Assembly: GCA_963691655.1 (NCBI GenBank)
Contig: OY829326.1
Span: 12,016,878 to 12,080,877, forward strand
Direction of reading: 5' to 3'
DNA length: 64,000 bases
From: Toxonevra muliebris
Lineage: Eukaryota; Arthropoda; Insecta; Diptera; Pallopteridae
Notes under the pieces: model-generated
Databases searched by the model: none
Seen by the model: the letters and a program-made list of their open reading frames with translations, nothing else
What the model was told of the DNA's origin: nothing
Shown: positions 1-13,499 of the stretch, piece after piece
Position numbering within the stretch: the stretch's first letter is position 1
Layout: every line of letters starts with the position of its first letter
Program-made: the position numbers and the translations under genes

Positions 1-862
1 AAATATGCAGTTAAAAACAAAAATATTTTGTTTTTGATCGCATGTTTTCCGTGAAAAAAAGAAGATATTGCATGTAATTTAACAAACAAAGAATGAAAAA
101 AATTCAATTTAAATTATTAAATGAATTTATAAAAAGCAATAAAAAATGTAAAATGAACATAAAAAGTTAAGTAAATATGTAAATGATCATGAGATCAATC
201 CTTATTTATTGCTTTGTTGGCGTAAACAATAAAAATTTTTTGAAGTTTTCAAATGCAAAACTTTCCCGATTGGGTCTTACAAAATGTTTCTATAAAGAAA
301 AGGATCGTCCTACATAAACACTCGCACGATATAAGCATATTTGAAAGCACAAAATTCATTTATAGAATAGTTGTTTATAGAACATTAAATTCCAAATTTA
401 CATATTTTTCCGGGATATCAATAGCATCATCTATGGAAACCAATAAGAAATGGTTTCTAAGGCGAACTTGATTTCTTTTAATGAACGATATAAGTTTTTC
501 ACAGTGACGTTTCATGAGGAATGATTTCATTAATATATGTTCTCAAAAAACTTCTTAATTGTGGATTGTAAAATACAATGGAATATCTGCTGAAAGAAAA
601 GCTTGGCATAAATCCAAACAAAATATTTTAAACCCTGCCGTTGCAGAGTAGTAGTAGTAATCAAAGGCTGTATTGTTTTTTCTGAGAGCCGATCATTCAA
701 TTCTGTTAGTTTCTGGCTTTTCAAATGCTAGTCAACTTGAAATTTCTTTTCGCAGCTCACTAAAAGGTTATCAAAATTATTAGAAAATTATAAATATGTA
801 AATTAAAAAAAAAAACAAAAAATAAATTTGCAAAAATATGCACAGTTTCGCAAAAATATGCA
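1..862. other. AT-rich non-coding sequence
   Basis: No gene was recognised. Two open frames of 64-72 codons (253-471 plus, 530-724 minus) show no motif and no splice-linked neighbours. Confidence 0.5.
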
Positions 863-932
863 TGCAAAAATATGCATTTATTGTAAAATATGCAAAAATA
901 TGCATTTATTGTAAAATATGCAAAAATATGCC
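863..932. repeat. Tandem repeat, 28-bp unit, about 2.5 copies
   Basis: The unit TGCAAAAATATGCATTTATT then GTAAAATA repeats from 863 to 918, followed by a partial third copy. Related CAAAAATATGC pieces lie just upstream (from about 829) and near position 1. Confidence 0.9.
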
Positions 933-3900
933 CTAAGGATTGAATGCCATTTTTAAGGAAATTTCATGATTCGTAAAGATAATTTGACTATTTCACTTTG
1001 GAGGTGCCCAGTAAAAACATGCATTTGGATGGAACTCCTTATAATATTTCCTATTTTTTAATACCGATTTTTAGAAAAGTCTATAGCTGTGACTGTCTAA
1101 GCTTAGAGATTTGAGTAAGGTTGGAAGACCGACTGTACCTTTTCTCCCTTCTTAAATTATTTCATAATGTGAGTTCTTGTTCCTAGAAAGGATTCTAGAT
1201 CAACGTATTTCTTATCCGAGGACTTTATTGAACAAAAATTCAGCTTTCTCATTTCCAGTTGCTTTTTCATATCCAAGAAGTCAGAAATAGTGGCATGGCT
1301 TGTCATGTATAATTCATTGAGCAGCTAAAACATTACCATATTACCAGCGCTATGACTAGACTATCTAAGAATGTTTTTATATCTCAATCCTCACACTTAG
1401 GTTCGTGGTTTATTGGGAATAACCCAAAAAAAAAAAAAAAACAGTTTGTAGGATACTCCGCCTTATTTTTCATAGCCTCAATGGTTTTTAGTTATTTAGA
1501 CGGAAAACCCGACGTAGCCATGAATGGTCGTTTCGATGCCCCACGCCCTCCTGATTTTTCTTTTTCAGCAATATTTTTTAAGACCAATTGTCTATATATG
1601 GGACTTGGTAAGTTCAAAGAAGGTGAACGAAGTTTCTTTAAGCCCAGGTTTCTGTAGCTGCGCCAATGTTTTTTATGAGGGTACCTTATACACTTACGGG
1701 CTAGTGCCCGTTATGCTTGCTGTTAGCCTAAACATATGCGATAGTCCGTTGTAAGAATACCGCTAATCGTTCAAATTAAAATGCGCTTACTTTATCTTCT
1801 TTATACAGCAGTTTTTTCACATTTTTTCTTTAACTCACTCACATTGTATATTTATTTACAATTCATTACAATTATTATTTCCGACACTTATGTCGAGAAA
1901 ATATTTTTTATTCATTCAATTATATTCACAATAATCAGGGGAATTATGTACTTATATATGTTGCATAAAAAACAACCAGAAATGTATTATTGATTTTTTG
2001 TTAATTAGCAGTAATGATGATGCTGAAAAAAGGGAAGAATACGAAAGCAAATTGAGTAAAGTGTGCGCAACTCGAGGCGTAAACGTGATTATTACTTATA
2101 TATATGTATATGGTAGGTGTGTACTTGCATGTATAATTGGGATAATAATCATCAGCCAACCACTCAATATAAAAGAGAAGTCAAATCAAAAACAAAATAT
2201 TTATTTAAGTGTGGAACCAAATTGGTGTAAGGTAAAATAATTTTCAAATTATAAAATAAATATGAATAAATGCTTAATTAGGATTGAGGTAGATATGTAC
2301 CTACACAAATAATATGTGCTTAAATTATATAAAATTTATTTGAAAACTTAGGTTCACACTTCCGTGATGCTATTAACATTTTTACACATACATACAGATA
2401 TAATAGTAAGTATATGCGAGTATGTTTTTGCGTCTTTGAGTCATATACCCTTACTCAACTTAATTCACATTTTGTGTACAAAGTTAATTTCATGGACATT
2501 TGGCTGTTTTTGCGTTTACTACTGTTGGCTGTAGTTGCTGTTGTTATTATTCCTGCTACTGTTGTTATTGCCATTAGACGCAGCTGTAAAATAAGCAATT
2601 TTGAGCAAAAACAAAAGAAAGCATATAATTTTTATGCCAAATATGGGTACTTTTATGTAAATATTGCTACCTTAAGCATACTTCAGTAATGCTTGTCCTA
2701 CTCCCATTCTCCCAAAAAAATAAGTTGAAGCAGCTACAAAGTACTACTTGGGAATCCTACATGAACTTTACGTTTAATGTGCGCGATAACGTTAGCGTGA
2801 ACTAAGGAAAATGTAAGCAGGAAAAAAGGAATACTAAGCAGAGATGTGAAAATGACTAAAATATGACAAAGTCTTGAGAAACATACAAAAGTTTTCAATT
2901 TGCCTTGAGAAATGCTGTTCATGCTGTCAAAAATATACAGAGACACATCATGAAAAGTGTTGGTATTAAACTGAAATGTTAAATACTAAAATTCTCCACA
3001 GAGTTTAGTGTACTTAATTGAAATTACAGAGATTTCTTCACACTCAGAAGAAATAATACTAATTTGTTCTATATTGGTCAAGGCAACGTCTAAGGTTATG
3101 TAACACTAAATAGTTCATCTATCTTGATCAATTAGCTTTTAGGATATAGAATCCAAATAAGTGGGAAATAGACTGACAATATAAAGATTGAAGACTTTTG
3201 CTATCTTCAAAATATAGTACTTTCCTCCCGTCCTTCCCATCACTCAAGCTATAAGCAAATTGACAAGGATGGGCATTTTACTGCAGAATTAGCCGCACTG
3301 TAACTGCCACAAAAACTAGCTTTATTTAATTAAAGTTCTATTTTGAAAGATTTTATTATGATAAGCTATAACATTTTATGTTGAGAAGAAATATTGAGAT
3401 TTATATTAAAAAATGCTGTTCATAGAACTGCAAATATTTATTTTTTTAAGCATTTTTTCCTAAGAAATGTAATTTTGCTTTAGAATAATTTATGATACAA
3501 AATCTTTTTCCGGTATATTTGGAAATACAAAACTCAAACATCCTGAACTTCTACGAATACCTTTTTCTGAGTATAAAGCATAATAGTGAAAATGAAAAAG
3601 GAAATGCCACTGAAGCAGAGCTGTATGTTATGCTATGCTTAGAGTACGAAATAGTGTTTGCTTATGTGTGGGCTGGTGGCAATGTTGGCAAAGTCTTAAC
3701 AGAGAATGGTTGACTGAAGTGTCCCATGACATATTTAAAGAAGAAAAAAAAAGACTTACAAGAATCAAAAGATGCAAATATATATAAGCGGATGAGAGAA
3801 AACTGCAACAATTTTATATAACAGCTGTTGCAGTAGCACACAAGTGCGCAGTGACTGACTCATTGCGACATTTGCCCTACAAAGTGCATACGTCCCTTTT

Positions 3901-5499
3901 CGAAAACGATAGAATTATGTGAACGTTTTCATGATTTGATTTGCTGATTTAAATGCAAAAATAGAAAAATGAAAAATTTAATTTGTCACTGCCGTCACAA
4001 ATATGCTGCAGCTAGTTAGTTGGTTGCCGTATGACAAGCGAAAGTACTTTCTTCTTATTTTTAATTTTTTCAAGAGATGAAACTTAGTTTCTAATTTTTG
4101 TTGATTTTAATGTATTTGCATATTTATTTTTGAAAAGCTAAATTAAATTTAGAATTTACTATTTTCAATTTTATTATATTAAATATTGACATAACTCTGT
4201 TTATCCAACAATAAAGATTTAATGTTTTAATATTTTCCAAATAAGTAGGTAAAATTTTATTTGATATGCCGTATAAATTTTTTTTTTTATTGTAATGTTT
4301 TGAAATTTATTTTATTTACCTTAAATGTTTATATTTAAGTTGTAAATTTTTCATGTAAAATTCAATTACCATACAAGCAAGTGACATGTTCATAGTTATG
4401 ACAAACTAAATATATTAGGCTTTTGGCAAGTATTAATTATTGAACTTTGGCATACATTCAACAACAAATTCAAAAAGTGTTTATTAAATTTTATGAATGA
4501 ATTGAGTGTAATGTAAAATCTTTTTTGCTAAATTTAAATCAGCATCTTCTGCCCATCTTCTTCTTAAGTTTTAACAGCTCAACTTTGCTTGCAAAAATGT
4601 GAAGACTGAACAATGCATGAGTATCTACGAAAAAATGAGAGATTGAGGAATTTAAATGATAAGGGTCAGCAAGAACGAGTTACTGCAAATAAATTTAAAA
4701 TGTGCAAAAGGAATTATTGAGAAAAATTGTTAGTACAAAAATGCTTAAGAAAATTTCTTACATTGTCCGGTAATGAGAATTACATTTGTATCTGCTTTTA
4801 TAAATATGTAGTTGATTTTAAATATTATTCAAAATTTAAAATTTTAAAACTATTTGAAGTTTATGCAATAAGTAACTTAATTATGAAGTGTCATTAACTG
4901 ATATAAGAAGAAAAAGTTGTGGCACCAGATTCAACGAAATCAGCTGTAAACGCATGCTTTAAGAAGGAATATTCGATCTGAAAAGTTATTTGGACAGATG
5001 GGGGCTTAAAAACTCATACATACATATGGATGTGTATGTACATTTCAGGTTTTCGATGCAAGTGCGTCAACAGTTCATTTCTGATTGTATTTTCACTCAA
5101 AAATATATACCATTTTAAAGGATAAACAGTACGTTATAGTAAAAAAAAACTTGGCGCATAGTGCATGTTGTAGGTCTAGTCCAATAAAAAATATCTGCGA
5201 GCTTGGAATTTCAAGTACACCCGATAAATCTGGACTTAAGACCAAAAAATATTTTCAACAGTATTTGCTCGATTTTAAATTTTTATTAGTCATTTGAAAA
5301 CAAATATTTTAATGCTTTAAATGGTATATAATTTATTATAATCCAAATCTCAAAACTTGCCCAGTAATTCGAAAACTTAAAACTGTCTAAGTCTTTTTCG
5401 CTTATACAACAAGAAATTTTAATTAAATGCGATTGCACTTTATTTAAACGAATTTGTATCAAGTTGAATTAAAAATAGTTTTAAATCGATGAAAACTGT
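933..5499. other. Non-coding, no recognised element
   Basis: AT-rich, with a TTG/TTA trinucleotide-rich patch near 2,515-2,575. A patch at about 1,350-1,760 is somewhat less AT-rich and carries two overlapping open frames (101 and 76 codons). Neither resembles a known protein, and the first is crossed by the poly(A) run. Confidence 0.45.
1426..1441. repeat. Poly(A) run of 16
   Basis: Uninterrupted A tract with no visible element attached. Confidence 0.9.
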
Positions 5500-5925
5500 A
5501 AAATACCACCTTGATCGAAAAGTTCCCAGAATTTATTCAGAAAATTAAAAATACAAGTTTATTCATCTAAATCTATATTGTCCCCTTCAAAGTAATCAGC
5601 ATCGACTGCAACACACTTATGCCAGCGCTTAATCCAATCCTAGAAACATTTTTTATATTCGGTTTTCGGTATGTCCATCAGTGCTTCCTGCGATTTTTCC
5701 ATTACTTCCTCTCGGCTGCTGAAACGCGTTCCCCGTAATGGTTGTTTAACACGATTGAACAGAAAGAACTCAAATCAGGTGAATTCGGTGGGTGTTGTAT
5801 GGTATTTATTGCCTTTTTCGTCAAAAAATTACGAATAATGATGGCACTGTGCGACGGTGCGTTATCATGGTGCAAAATCCACGAGTTTTCTATCAGTTTC
5901 TGAAGAATATGCCTACATTTTAAGG
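5500..5925 (-). pseudogene. Decayed mariner-type transposase, C-terminal part
   Basis: Read on the minus strand from about 5,910 downwards, the frame gives LIENSWILHHDNAPSHSA, which contains the second catalytic Asp region of IS630/Tc1/mariner transposases. It continues with HPPNSPDL. A frameshift near 5,770 follows, after which the next frame reads FFLFNRVKQPLRGTRFSSRE, then ALMDIPKTEYKKCF, a TAG at 5,640-5,642 in place of a sense codon, DWIKRWHKC and YFEGDNIDLDE before the natural stop. The element end near 5,500 reads ACCTTGATCGAAAAGTTCCC on the plus strand, like a mariner terminal repeat. The N-terminal half and the other end are not recognisable. The frameshift and internal stop make it inactive. 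Confidence 0.8.
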
Positions 5926-8787
5926 TCAGAGATGCTTTGTCACTTTAATCAATGCGTAAGTATATACAATTCATGGTTCCATTCCTGAAGAAAAGGCAAA
6001 TATTTTTAGTATTCATATTAACTCCCGACTTCCTCTCCTTACTTTCATTTCTACAGATTTTTAGTAAAAAGATTCGCAATACCTGCATAGAAATTTCAAA
6101 AATTTATTTTATAAAAATTAATAAATAAATAATTAATAGAAGAGGATGAGTGGGGGATCTTACGTAAAAACATTAAACCTCCAGCTCTTGAAGATTATAT
6201 ATATTTTTTTTCAGTGACATGGATGCAGATAAAAAAATCATAACGTGTTGGAGTATAACTTTGTTCAGCAAAAATTTTGAGTATTATATCCTTTTTAAAA
6301 TTGCACTACAATTACGTTGCTGCAATAACTTTGTTGGACTGTGTAATTAAACAAACAAACAAAACAAAAATTATGAAAATTTAGTGCACTGTGAAAAGTC
6401 ATTCGTTTATTTGAAAACTCAAAGCAAGCCTATATATGTGGCAAATTTTCGGGACACCTTTCAAGAGACATTTTTTGGAAACCATCAACCCATCCAAGAA
6501 TTTAACACATCCTCACTGAAAAGCTTGTAGTTTGCATGCACTCTTTTAAGCAGCCGTGAGGGTGAAAATGCGCCAAAAGAAAAAGGCAAGGAAAAACGAC
6601 AATTTGCTAAATTGGTGCTTGGTGAGTTTTACCTCTGAACCGCAGAAATGTACCTATTAAACAAATGAGTTCGATTTTTATATGGATACTCGATTTGCTT
6701 ATATTTTTCTAATAGAAATCATAGCGAAAGTAAGACGGACGTCTCGATCTTTTAATATTTTAAAAAAATCAATAAATCCAAGAGCAATGGTCATTATGGT
6801 TGACATATTTATCAGGAAAAGAGTGTTTTGTGAATAATATCCCCTTTGGACCCTCCAGTGCCCAGGATTGACAGCTTAATATGTAAGCGAACCTGTCAAA
6901 TTGGACTATTTCGTAAGCTGACGTATAACTAAATTTGTCATTCTTTGATTTCAAATCGATGAGGTATGCACCGACATGTCTATATAATAGATGAAAAAAA
7001 TTTCCGATGGAAATTAACAACACTTTAATTTTTAAATTATTTTGAACAATAAATTTACATAAAAATTTTATTTAATAATTATAATAAGAGCACATAAATT
7101 AATTTCCACATTTTTATAATAATATTTTCTGAATGCATGATGAACGTGTATTAACGTATGCAATATTAACAATAATATTAAATTGTGCACATGATTTTAC
7201 AAACGTAAAGATTAAATTAATTATATTATATATATTTTTATACTATTGAATCAATTGAATATACTTTATATATAGCTTATTGTGAAAAATTACCTTGTTA
7301 ATCTTGTGCATAACGTGTGTATTGCACAACGTGACGTATAATGAATATTAATTTTAATTTAAAATGTGCATATAAATTATTGCAATTAATTAGCTACATA
7401 CATATATTAAGCGTTATTGTTCGATTGATTTGCTTTAAGCCAACCTCAGATTCAGATATATGACATTAATCTTTTTCATAGGATGTACATATTTGACGGG
7501 CAGTTGTTGCTACACTGACTCCTTGACGAATACGATGAATTTTTAAGAGTTGCAAAGCAAGAGCTTTCCACAATAATCCTTTTTATTGTATGTATATAAA
7601 TAAAGCTTATACAATTCAAATCAACCCAAAACGATTTGGCCCATATTTATTTTTATAGGTACCAATTTTATGCATAAATATTTAAAATGGTTCTACTATA
7701 TAACCAAAGTGTATTTTATCTTCTGAAAATAATCACATATTGGTATGATGCTTACATAGTAATTATTAAATTGACAGACAATTTACAGCAATATAAAAAA
7801 TTTCAATGCTCAACCATTTGAGAGCTGAATAAATATTTGGCTGTATTAATGCTATCAGCAAAACAGATTTAAAGATAAAACAGAGCAAAGCTTGACAAGC
7901 TACTGCAGAGAAATTGGTTCAAATTTAGAATAATTTTAACAATAAACTTTATATTATACCACAATGTATATTATAAAAATTATTTTGTCAACTCGTTGAA
8001 ACATACACATAAATATATACACATACAGATAAACGCTTTTGTGTGTGATAATAATATTTTCGGCTGATAAATTCATTTAAATCCTTTTGTGTAATATCAC
8101 AGTTCAACTGAGATTGTGTATCTAACTGAGTCAGTTAGATACACTATCTTCTATTGTATTGCTTGCTGCTATTGTTGCTGTAATGGTAACAATGATATTT
8201 ATTTTTATTACTTTTATCTTTTGGAATAATAAGTTAACATTTCTGCTTATTATTATTATTATTAGGTATACAGAATTTTGCTTTAAATCGCTGCTCTGGA
8301 TATGTTGAAAGAAATATAATGTTAAACAAAGACCTGTACTCAAAGCAACAAATTATAATTGGAAAGATTGTTGTTGTTGTGAAAGATACAATTAACGTTG
8401 TCTTGCTTAAAATTTACAAATTTAGTACCATGTTTACATTTTCGGACATTAATATTTGTGCACATTTTGATTTTGATAAATTTCGAAAAACTCATTTTCA
8501 GTGACAATATTTTTTAAACATACATACCAAAAATCGCATAAAGAGATGTTCAAATTTTTATTAAAAAGTATATTAGATGCGTGTCTGCAGGGGGTGTGTG
8601 TTGTGTATGCAACAACATCTGCAAAAACAACGATAAATACAACAGCTTCGCCACAACAGCAGAGTTCGCATGCAGAGTGAAATAGCATTGCCAAAAAGTA
8701 TGCAATAAATATTGCATTTTCATCACTCTTGCTAAATTGCATATGTGGATAAACATATGCATGTTTATTATAAAAAGCAAACAAGAT
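5926..8787. other. Non-coding, very AT-rich
   Basis: No gene. The stretch 7,030-7,400 is extremely AT-rich. The palindrome at 8,116-8,144 is the only strong structure. The 124-codon frame at 8,449-8,823 on the minus strand runs into the CTCCTAAAAG element and has no family motif. Confidence 0.5.
8116..8144. promoter_or_regulatory. Perfect 29-nt palindrome centred on TGAGTCA
   Basis: Two 14-nt arms, GTGTATCTAACTGA and its exact reverse complement, flank a single central G. The centre, CTGAGTCAG, matches the AP-1 / Maf half-site consensus TGAGTCA. It could be a bZIP binding site or a short hairpin. The sequence shows only the symmetry and the motif. Confidence 0.5.
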
Positions 8788-9837
8788 ATCCCAGCTAAAA
8801 TTGGGACTCCTAAAAGACTCCAATAGGGCTCCTATTTAGGAGGGTTAAGACTCCTAAAGGAGTATTTTAGGATGTTTTATAAGAGTCGTATGGCGGAGGA
8901 TTTTAGGACTCCTAAAAGATGTGTATTTTCGGAGGGCTTTAATTTAAGAAATTTAGGATATTTAAAAAATATTTGTAGATAGGTATGTACATTTTATTTG
9001 AATAAAATTGAAATTATGAAGGAATAATAAAATAATGTGAAGATATTTGGAAACAAATCTACAATTCTGGGTTACGATTTCAAATATCAGTAGCTAATAT
9101 AGGATATTGAAAGATTAAGAACTATACTAAGATCACTAATGAGGAATCGTGGCGGATTCCGGAACGGCCGTCTGATTTGCCCGTCTCTGTATACACTGTT
9201 GTAGTTCCTTAAGCCTGTTATACATTACTTAAAATAATTCAAGCAGTTTAAATTAATTTGGCCTATCTAAGAGTAAATTAGTTCACTTAGCAGCTGTAAA
9301 AAAGTAGTGTTTTATAAAATATTTAATCTATAAAAAAATATTACCTCAGTCTATAATTGCTATGTTTTTAAGTTACTCGTCAGTGAGTTAAACTAATCAT
9401 ATCATCCAGCACTAAGCTCAGGCAAATGCCTTTAACGTAAGTTGATGTTTCTATAAAAAATTAAGTTAGCTCACAATCAAAATATAGCTATAAAATAGCA
9501 ACTTACAAACTTCCATATAATTTTTCAAGCTATGCTATCAATGTCATATTTTTATTAAGACTGCAGATCCGAAAATGCTCAGAAATTTAAATCTATAATA
9601 CAATGCCTACTGTTACGAATTCATTTTAGGCAATAAAACAAAAACTATCTCCTAAAAAGCTCCTGAATTGAATTTACGACCGCAAAAAGTGAGGTTTAGG
9701 AGGCTTCTGATTCGGCTCCTAAAAGAACCTTATAGGATTTCTAAATCAGAGCACTGCGATAATCATTTTAAAAAGTGCTTTTTAGTGCTCCTATATTCTT
9801 CTCTTTTAAGAGCGCTCCTAAAACTTCTTAGTGGGAT
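8788..9837. mobile_element. About 1-kb element built from CTCCTAAAAG / CTTTTAGGAG motifs
   Basis: Both ends carry dense copies of CTCCTAAAAG or its complement: several within 8,800-8,935 and several within 9,650-9,825. The interior (about 8,960-9,640) lacks them. The outer bases are ATCCCAGCTAA on the left and, read inwards, ATCCCACTAAG on the right, suggesting short inverted ends. The left block includes perfect small palindromes such as CTCCTATTTAGGAG. There is no transposase. It looks like a non-autonomous DNA transposon with foldback-like termini. Confidence 0.5.
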
Positions 9838-10596
9838 GTGTTATGTACGTATGAATGAATGATATGTACTTATAAAAGTGAACGAAATTGTATTAAAATT
9901 GCATAAGCTCCACTCATATTTATGATATTTTTTTTATACACTTTCATTTATAGGGAGAACAAATATTTACATTTAAATTTCACCCACAACCACAAAATTG
10001 ATATTTACAAATTTAGTTCTTATAACTAGAATTTCACTCTACTTTGAATTATTGATTCCAATATTTGAAGGTAAACTTCACGTGAATTCATATACTTTTA
10101 CATAGTTACACATCCACATGCATATAAATGGAAATATGCCAAGTAGAAATCAAAATAAAACAAATATGCGCTACTGAATTTGTAACACATATAATATTCA
10201 AGTAGTTGGGTAGTTACTTTATCTATCCAGTTGGAAATTATTGATTACTAAATTACTTTAGAGGTATTACATAAATCTTATATCTATCTATTTTTAAATA
10301 GTTACTAGAATCTGTAATAGAGTTTTAAAATAAAGTTTAAATTTTTTCAGTATGAAATTTCAGGTCTAACAAAATGTAAACTTTTTTTTGTGTATTTTAG
10401 GGAATGTAATTGGTCTGATTTAACAAATTAGTTAGTAAATTGTGGGACAAAACAAAGCCATAAAAAAAAGTTTTCTTTTGGGTTGAGTAAAAAGTACTTA
10501 CGCTTAGTTTACTGGTGGGGTACGTTTATTGTGACAGTGCCGTCAGAATCATTCAACGAGGTCTAAAAGTGTAAAAAAAATTGGTGGTTTACTCTG

Positions 10597-10840
10597 ATAT
10601 CGACCTGAGTTTTGACCATAATTCTGCTAGATAGTCTTAGTTTTGGTCTCATTTTAAGTCTGGTTTTAGTCGCTTTTTAGGGACAGTTTTCGATTTGAAT
10701 TTTGGCTTAAATATTGGTATGAAATTGGTTTTGAAGTTTTGTCTAATTTTTGGTCCAGTTTTTGGTTCACTTTTTGGTTTTAACTCGGTCTGAACTTTGG
10801 TGTTTTTTGATCTGGGCTTTGGACCAGGCTTGATCTAAGC
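10597..10840 (+). repeat. Degenerate short-period array, TTTTGGTCTGAATTTTGGTT type
   Basis: Many imperfect copies of TTTTGGTCT and TTTTGGTT, spaced roughly 10-20 bp, fill this tract. They include GAATTTTGG, TTTTTGGTCCAG and GAACTTTGGT. The same motif appears reverse-complemented at about 25.5-25.9 kb. Confidence 0.7.
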
Positions 10841-11167
10841 AATTGAGTATTTTTTTTGAATGAGGTAATGAACCATAACGTCTGTTACTATAGCTTTAAA
10901 AAGCTTAAAATATTATTTGCGATCCACCATGAAAGAAAATTGAATCAAGATTTGTGCTGTACTATTATTTTTTAGAATACTTATGTCACAAAATCTGTTC
11001 AATGTTTACAACTTTTCTATAGTTTATCAAAATCAATCTTCTGAAACCAAAGTTCTAGGTCCATATTGACTAAAAATTGGACTTTCATGAAATTGAGATG
11101 ATGTATATTGATTGACATGATGTACATGAGATTGAGATAATATACATAGTTTTTCACAAAATATAAA

Positions 11168-11351
11168 TACTTAAATAGTTCATGTTTACCCTAAAGTCAG
11201 GTCAACAATCGTAATCCGAACTATTCAATTCAAAAACATTCCCAGTTAGAGCCCTCTATTACTTAAATAGTTCATGTTTACCCTAAAGTCAGGTCAACAA
11301 TCGTAATCCGAACTATTCAATTCAAAAACATTCCCAGTTAGAGCCCTCTAT
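11168..11351. repeat. Exact 92-bp tandem duplication
   Basis: The 92-bp unit beginning TACTTAAATAGTTCATG and ending AGCCCTCTAT occurs twice head to tail. I see no difference between the copies. The third repetition stops after TAC. It is a recent duplication or an assembly artefact. Confidence 0.95.
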
Positions 11352-13499
11352 TACATACCTTGGCACTGCACTTTTAAAATACTATGTAAGAATTTTTTTA
11401 TGCAACTTTTTATTGGGTCAAAGTTGAGAACAATTTAACTTTACGTCTTAAAGTGTTATATAAATTTTCCACTTAATCTTTAAAAATAAATTTAAATTCT
11501 TTTAAAAATGTTTTGTTTCACATTTTCGCTTACTTTTAAGACACGCAAACAATCATAAACATTTTCTATTGTAGACTTCTATTTTTAGCTTTTTTTACAC
11601 GTAGACTAGTTTAGTAGATAAAGTTGGTTTTACTTTATTTAATAACAACCTTCATATAAAACATTGTTCATTTAAATTTTATGCGTAGAGATAAGTTTAT
11701 GAGCAAGTTAGATGCGTTGGTTACCTAGAATATTTAATCATTATTTCTAGCTAAAGTTTAAATTGTTGAAAAGGCAGCAGAAGAAGGTAAATGAAGTCTT
11801 AGGAGGTTGAACCGAAAGAAAAAAACGAATTTAATTTATGAATGTTTGGTTGAAGGTAGACATACATACATACAAGGTACGAAATAAGTACATGCATTTA
11901 GTATATTTATTGCAGAAAATATGTATAGAATAATTATGAAAATGAATAGTTTATTAGGGTTCATTTTATAAGCACAAGGAAATATTCCAGAAATAAACAA
12001 AAAAAAGAAAACAACTGAACTGTAAAATGCAAAATATAAAAGCTAAAGTTTTTGGCATGTTATTACAAAAGTTATGTTGTCGTTTATTGCCCACATAAAA
12101 GTTGCAAAATGAAAAATTCTTCATGTTTAATTTAATTTCAACACAATTGCTTCAAGTTCATAAATATTTTTTATTTTTTCAAAATTAACCCAGCACACAA
12201 TCTCTAAAATATTATTTTGACACTGCAGATAATGCTTTAAGTATGTTAAATTCATTTAAAAATATTACACATATGCGTACATTTACACCTATGTGTGTAT
12301 ACACACATGAACATTTTTATATACTTGAATTTCTTGGTATTTTTTAAAAAGAAATGTTACTACGGCGCAAAAGAATTGAAATTCAACTTTTCCTCACGAA
12401 AAAACAACCAAACAAAGATATAAAAGCCTTGAACAATTTTGTAGCAAAACAAAATGAAGATGTAATTTTCAAGTTTCATTTCTTGGCAAATGCTAAAGGT
12501 AAGAAGTAGTCAACACAAAACACGAAGAAGTAGCAAATGAAAAAGAGGAAGCAACAACTAAAATGTGGAATGCTTAAGGACATTAAATTTTGGCGCCACC
12601 TTTGACATGAAACAGCAAAAATTGTCATTTAATACGCATACGCGCGCACGGCTTTTAAATGTAATGTTTATGAGTGTGTGTGTGTTTGTTTACATGTAGC
12701 TATAAGACTTTAACAGCAGTAGAATAATATTTCTTTTATTTTTTTTCATTAAATTAATCATATCAGCAAAATCAAAATGTGTTTAAAGCGAGTGAACTCA
12801 GCAGCAGCAGTTAAGTCGATGACAAAGTCGTTAAAAAATACTTTTCTAATTTTGTATGATTTTTTTTATATATACTTTTCTTCATACACACTCACGCAAA
12901 CATATTTATACATACTGATATGCTTGAAGACTTCAAACAAAAAGTAGGAAACTTAACTTTTGGGGAATGGCTTCATGCCATTTTTCAGCATTACATGCTA
13001 GCTGAAAATGAGGGAGTGCGCAAAAGAATAAGAAGAAGAAAAAAAAAAAATAAAACGATTTGTCATAAAATAAACATTAAAATTTTACAGTAGAAATGCT
13101 TCAAATGTAATATATACCTACTCGATTTAGCTTAAATAATTTAATTTAGTTAATATCTAGTGAAGGCCGTAAATAAAAAAAGCACAAAATAAATAAGTTA
13201 AAATGTATTTCATATGATTGATTTTTGTGTGGTATTAAATGTTTAAAAGAAGTTTCATTAATTTAGTTAAAAGTCAAAAACTGTGTCACGTGTGATGAAT
13301 GTACAATAATATTTTGTTGATATGGTATAACGCATACCTAGTGTAGTACAACTTCGTACAACATCAATAAAGACAGACAAAAGATTAGTGAAGGAAATCG
13401 ATTTTATGATTCTTTTAGACATGATATATAAAGAACAATTAAATTAACTTAAATTAAACTAAGGTTCTGGTTTACAATATTTTAATATAACTATTTCCA

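Larger units (their letters stand above)
9838..13499. other. Non-coding, with the array and the 92-bp duplication
   Basis: Apart from the 10.6-kb array and the 11.2-kb duplication there are only AT-rich sequence, short TG runs near 12,670 and small CAG runs near 12,800. Confidence 0.5.

Noticed and set aside
863..932. CRISPR-like repeat
   Set aside because: It is a head-to-tail tandem repeat without unique spacers, in a eukaryotic genome.
8449..8823. 124-codon open frame as a gene
   Set aside because: No start context, domain or splice partner. It overlaps the CTCCTAAAAG element and a second frame of similar length.
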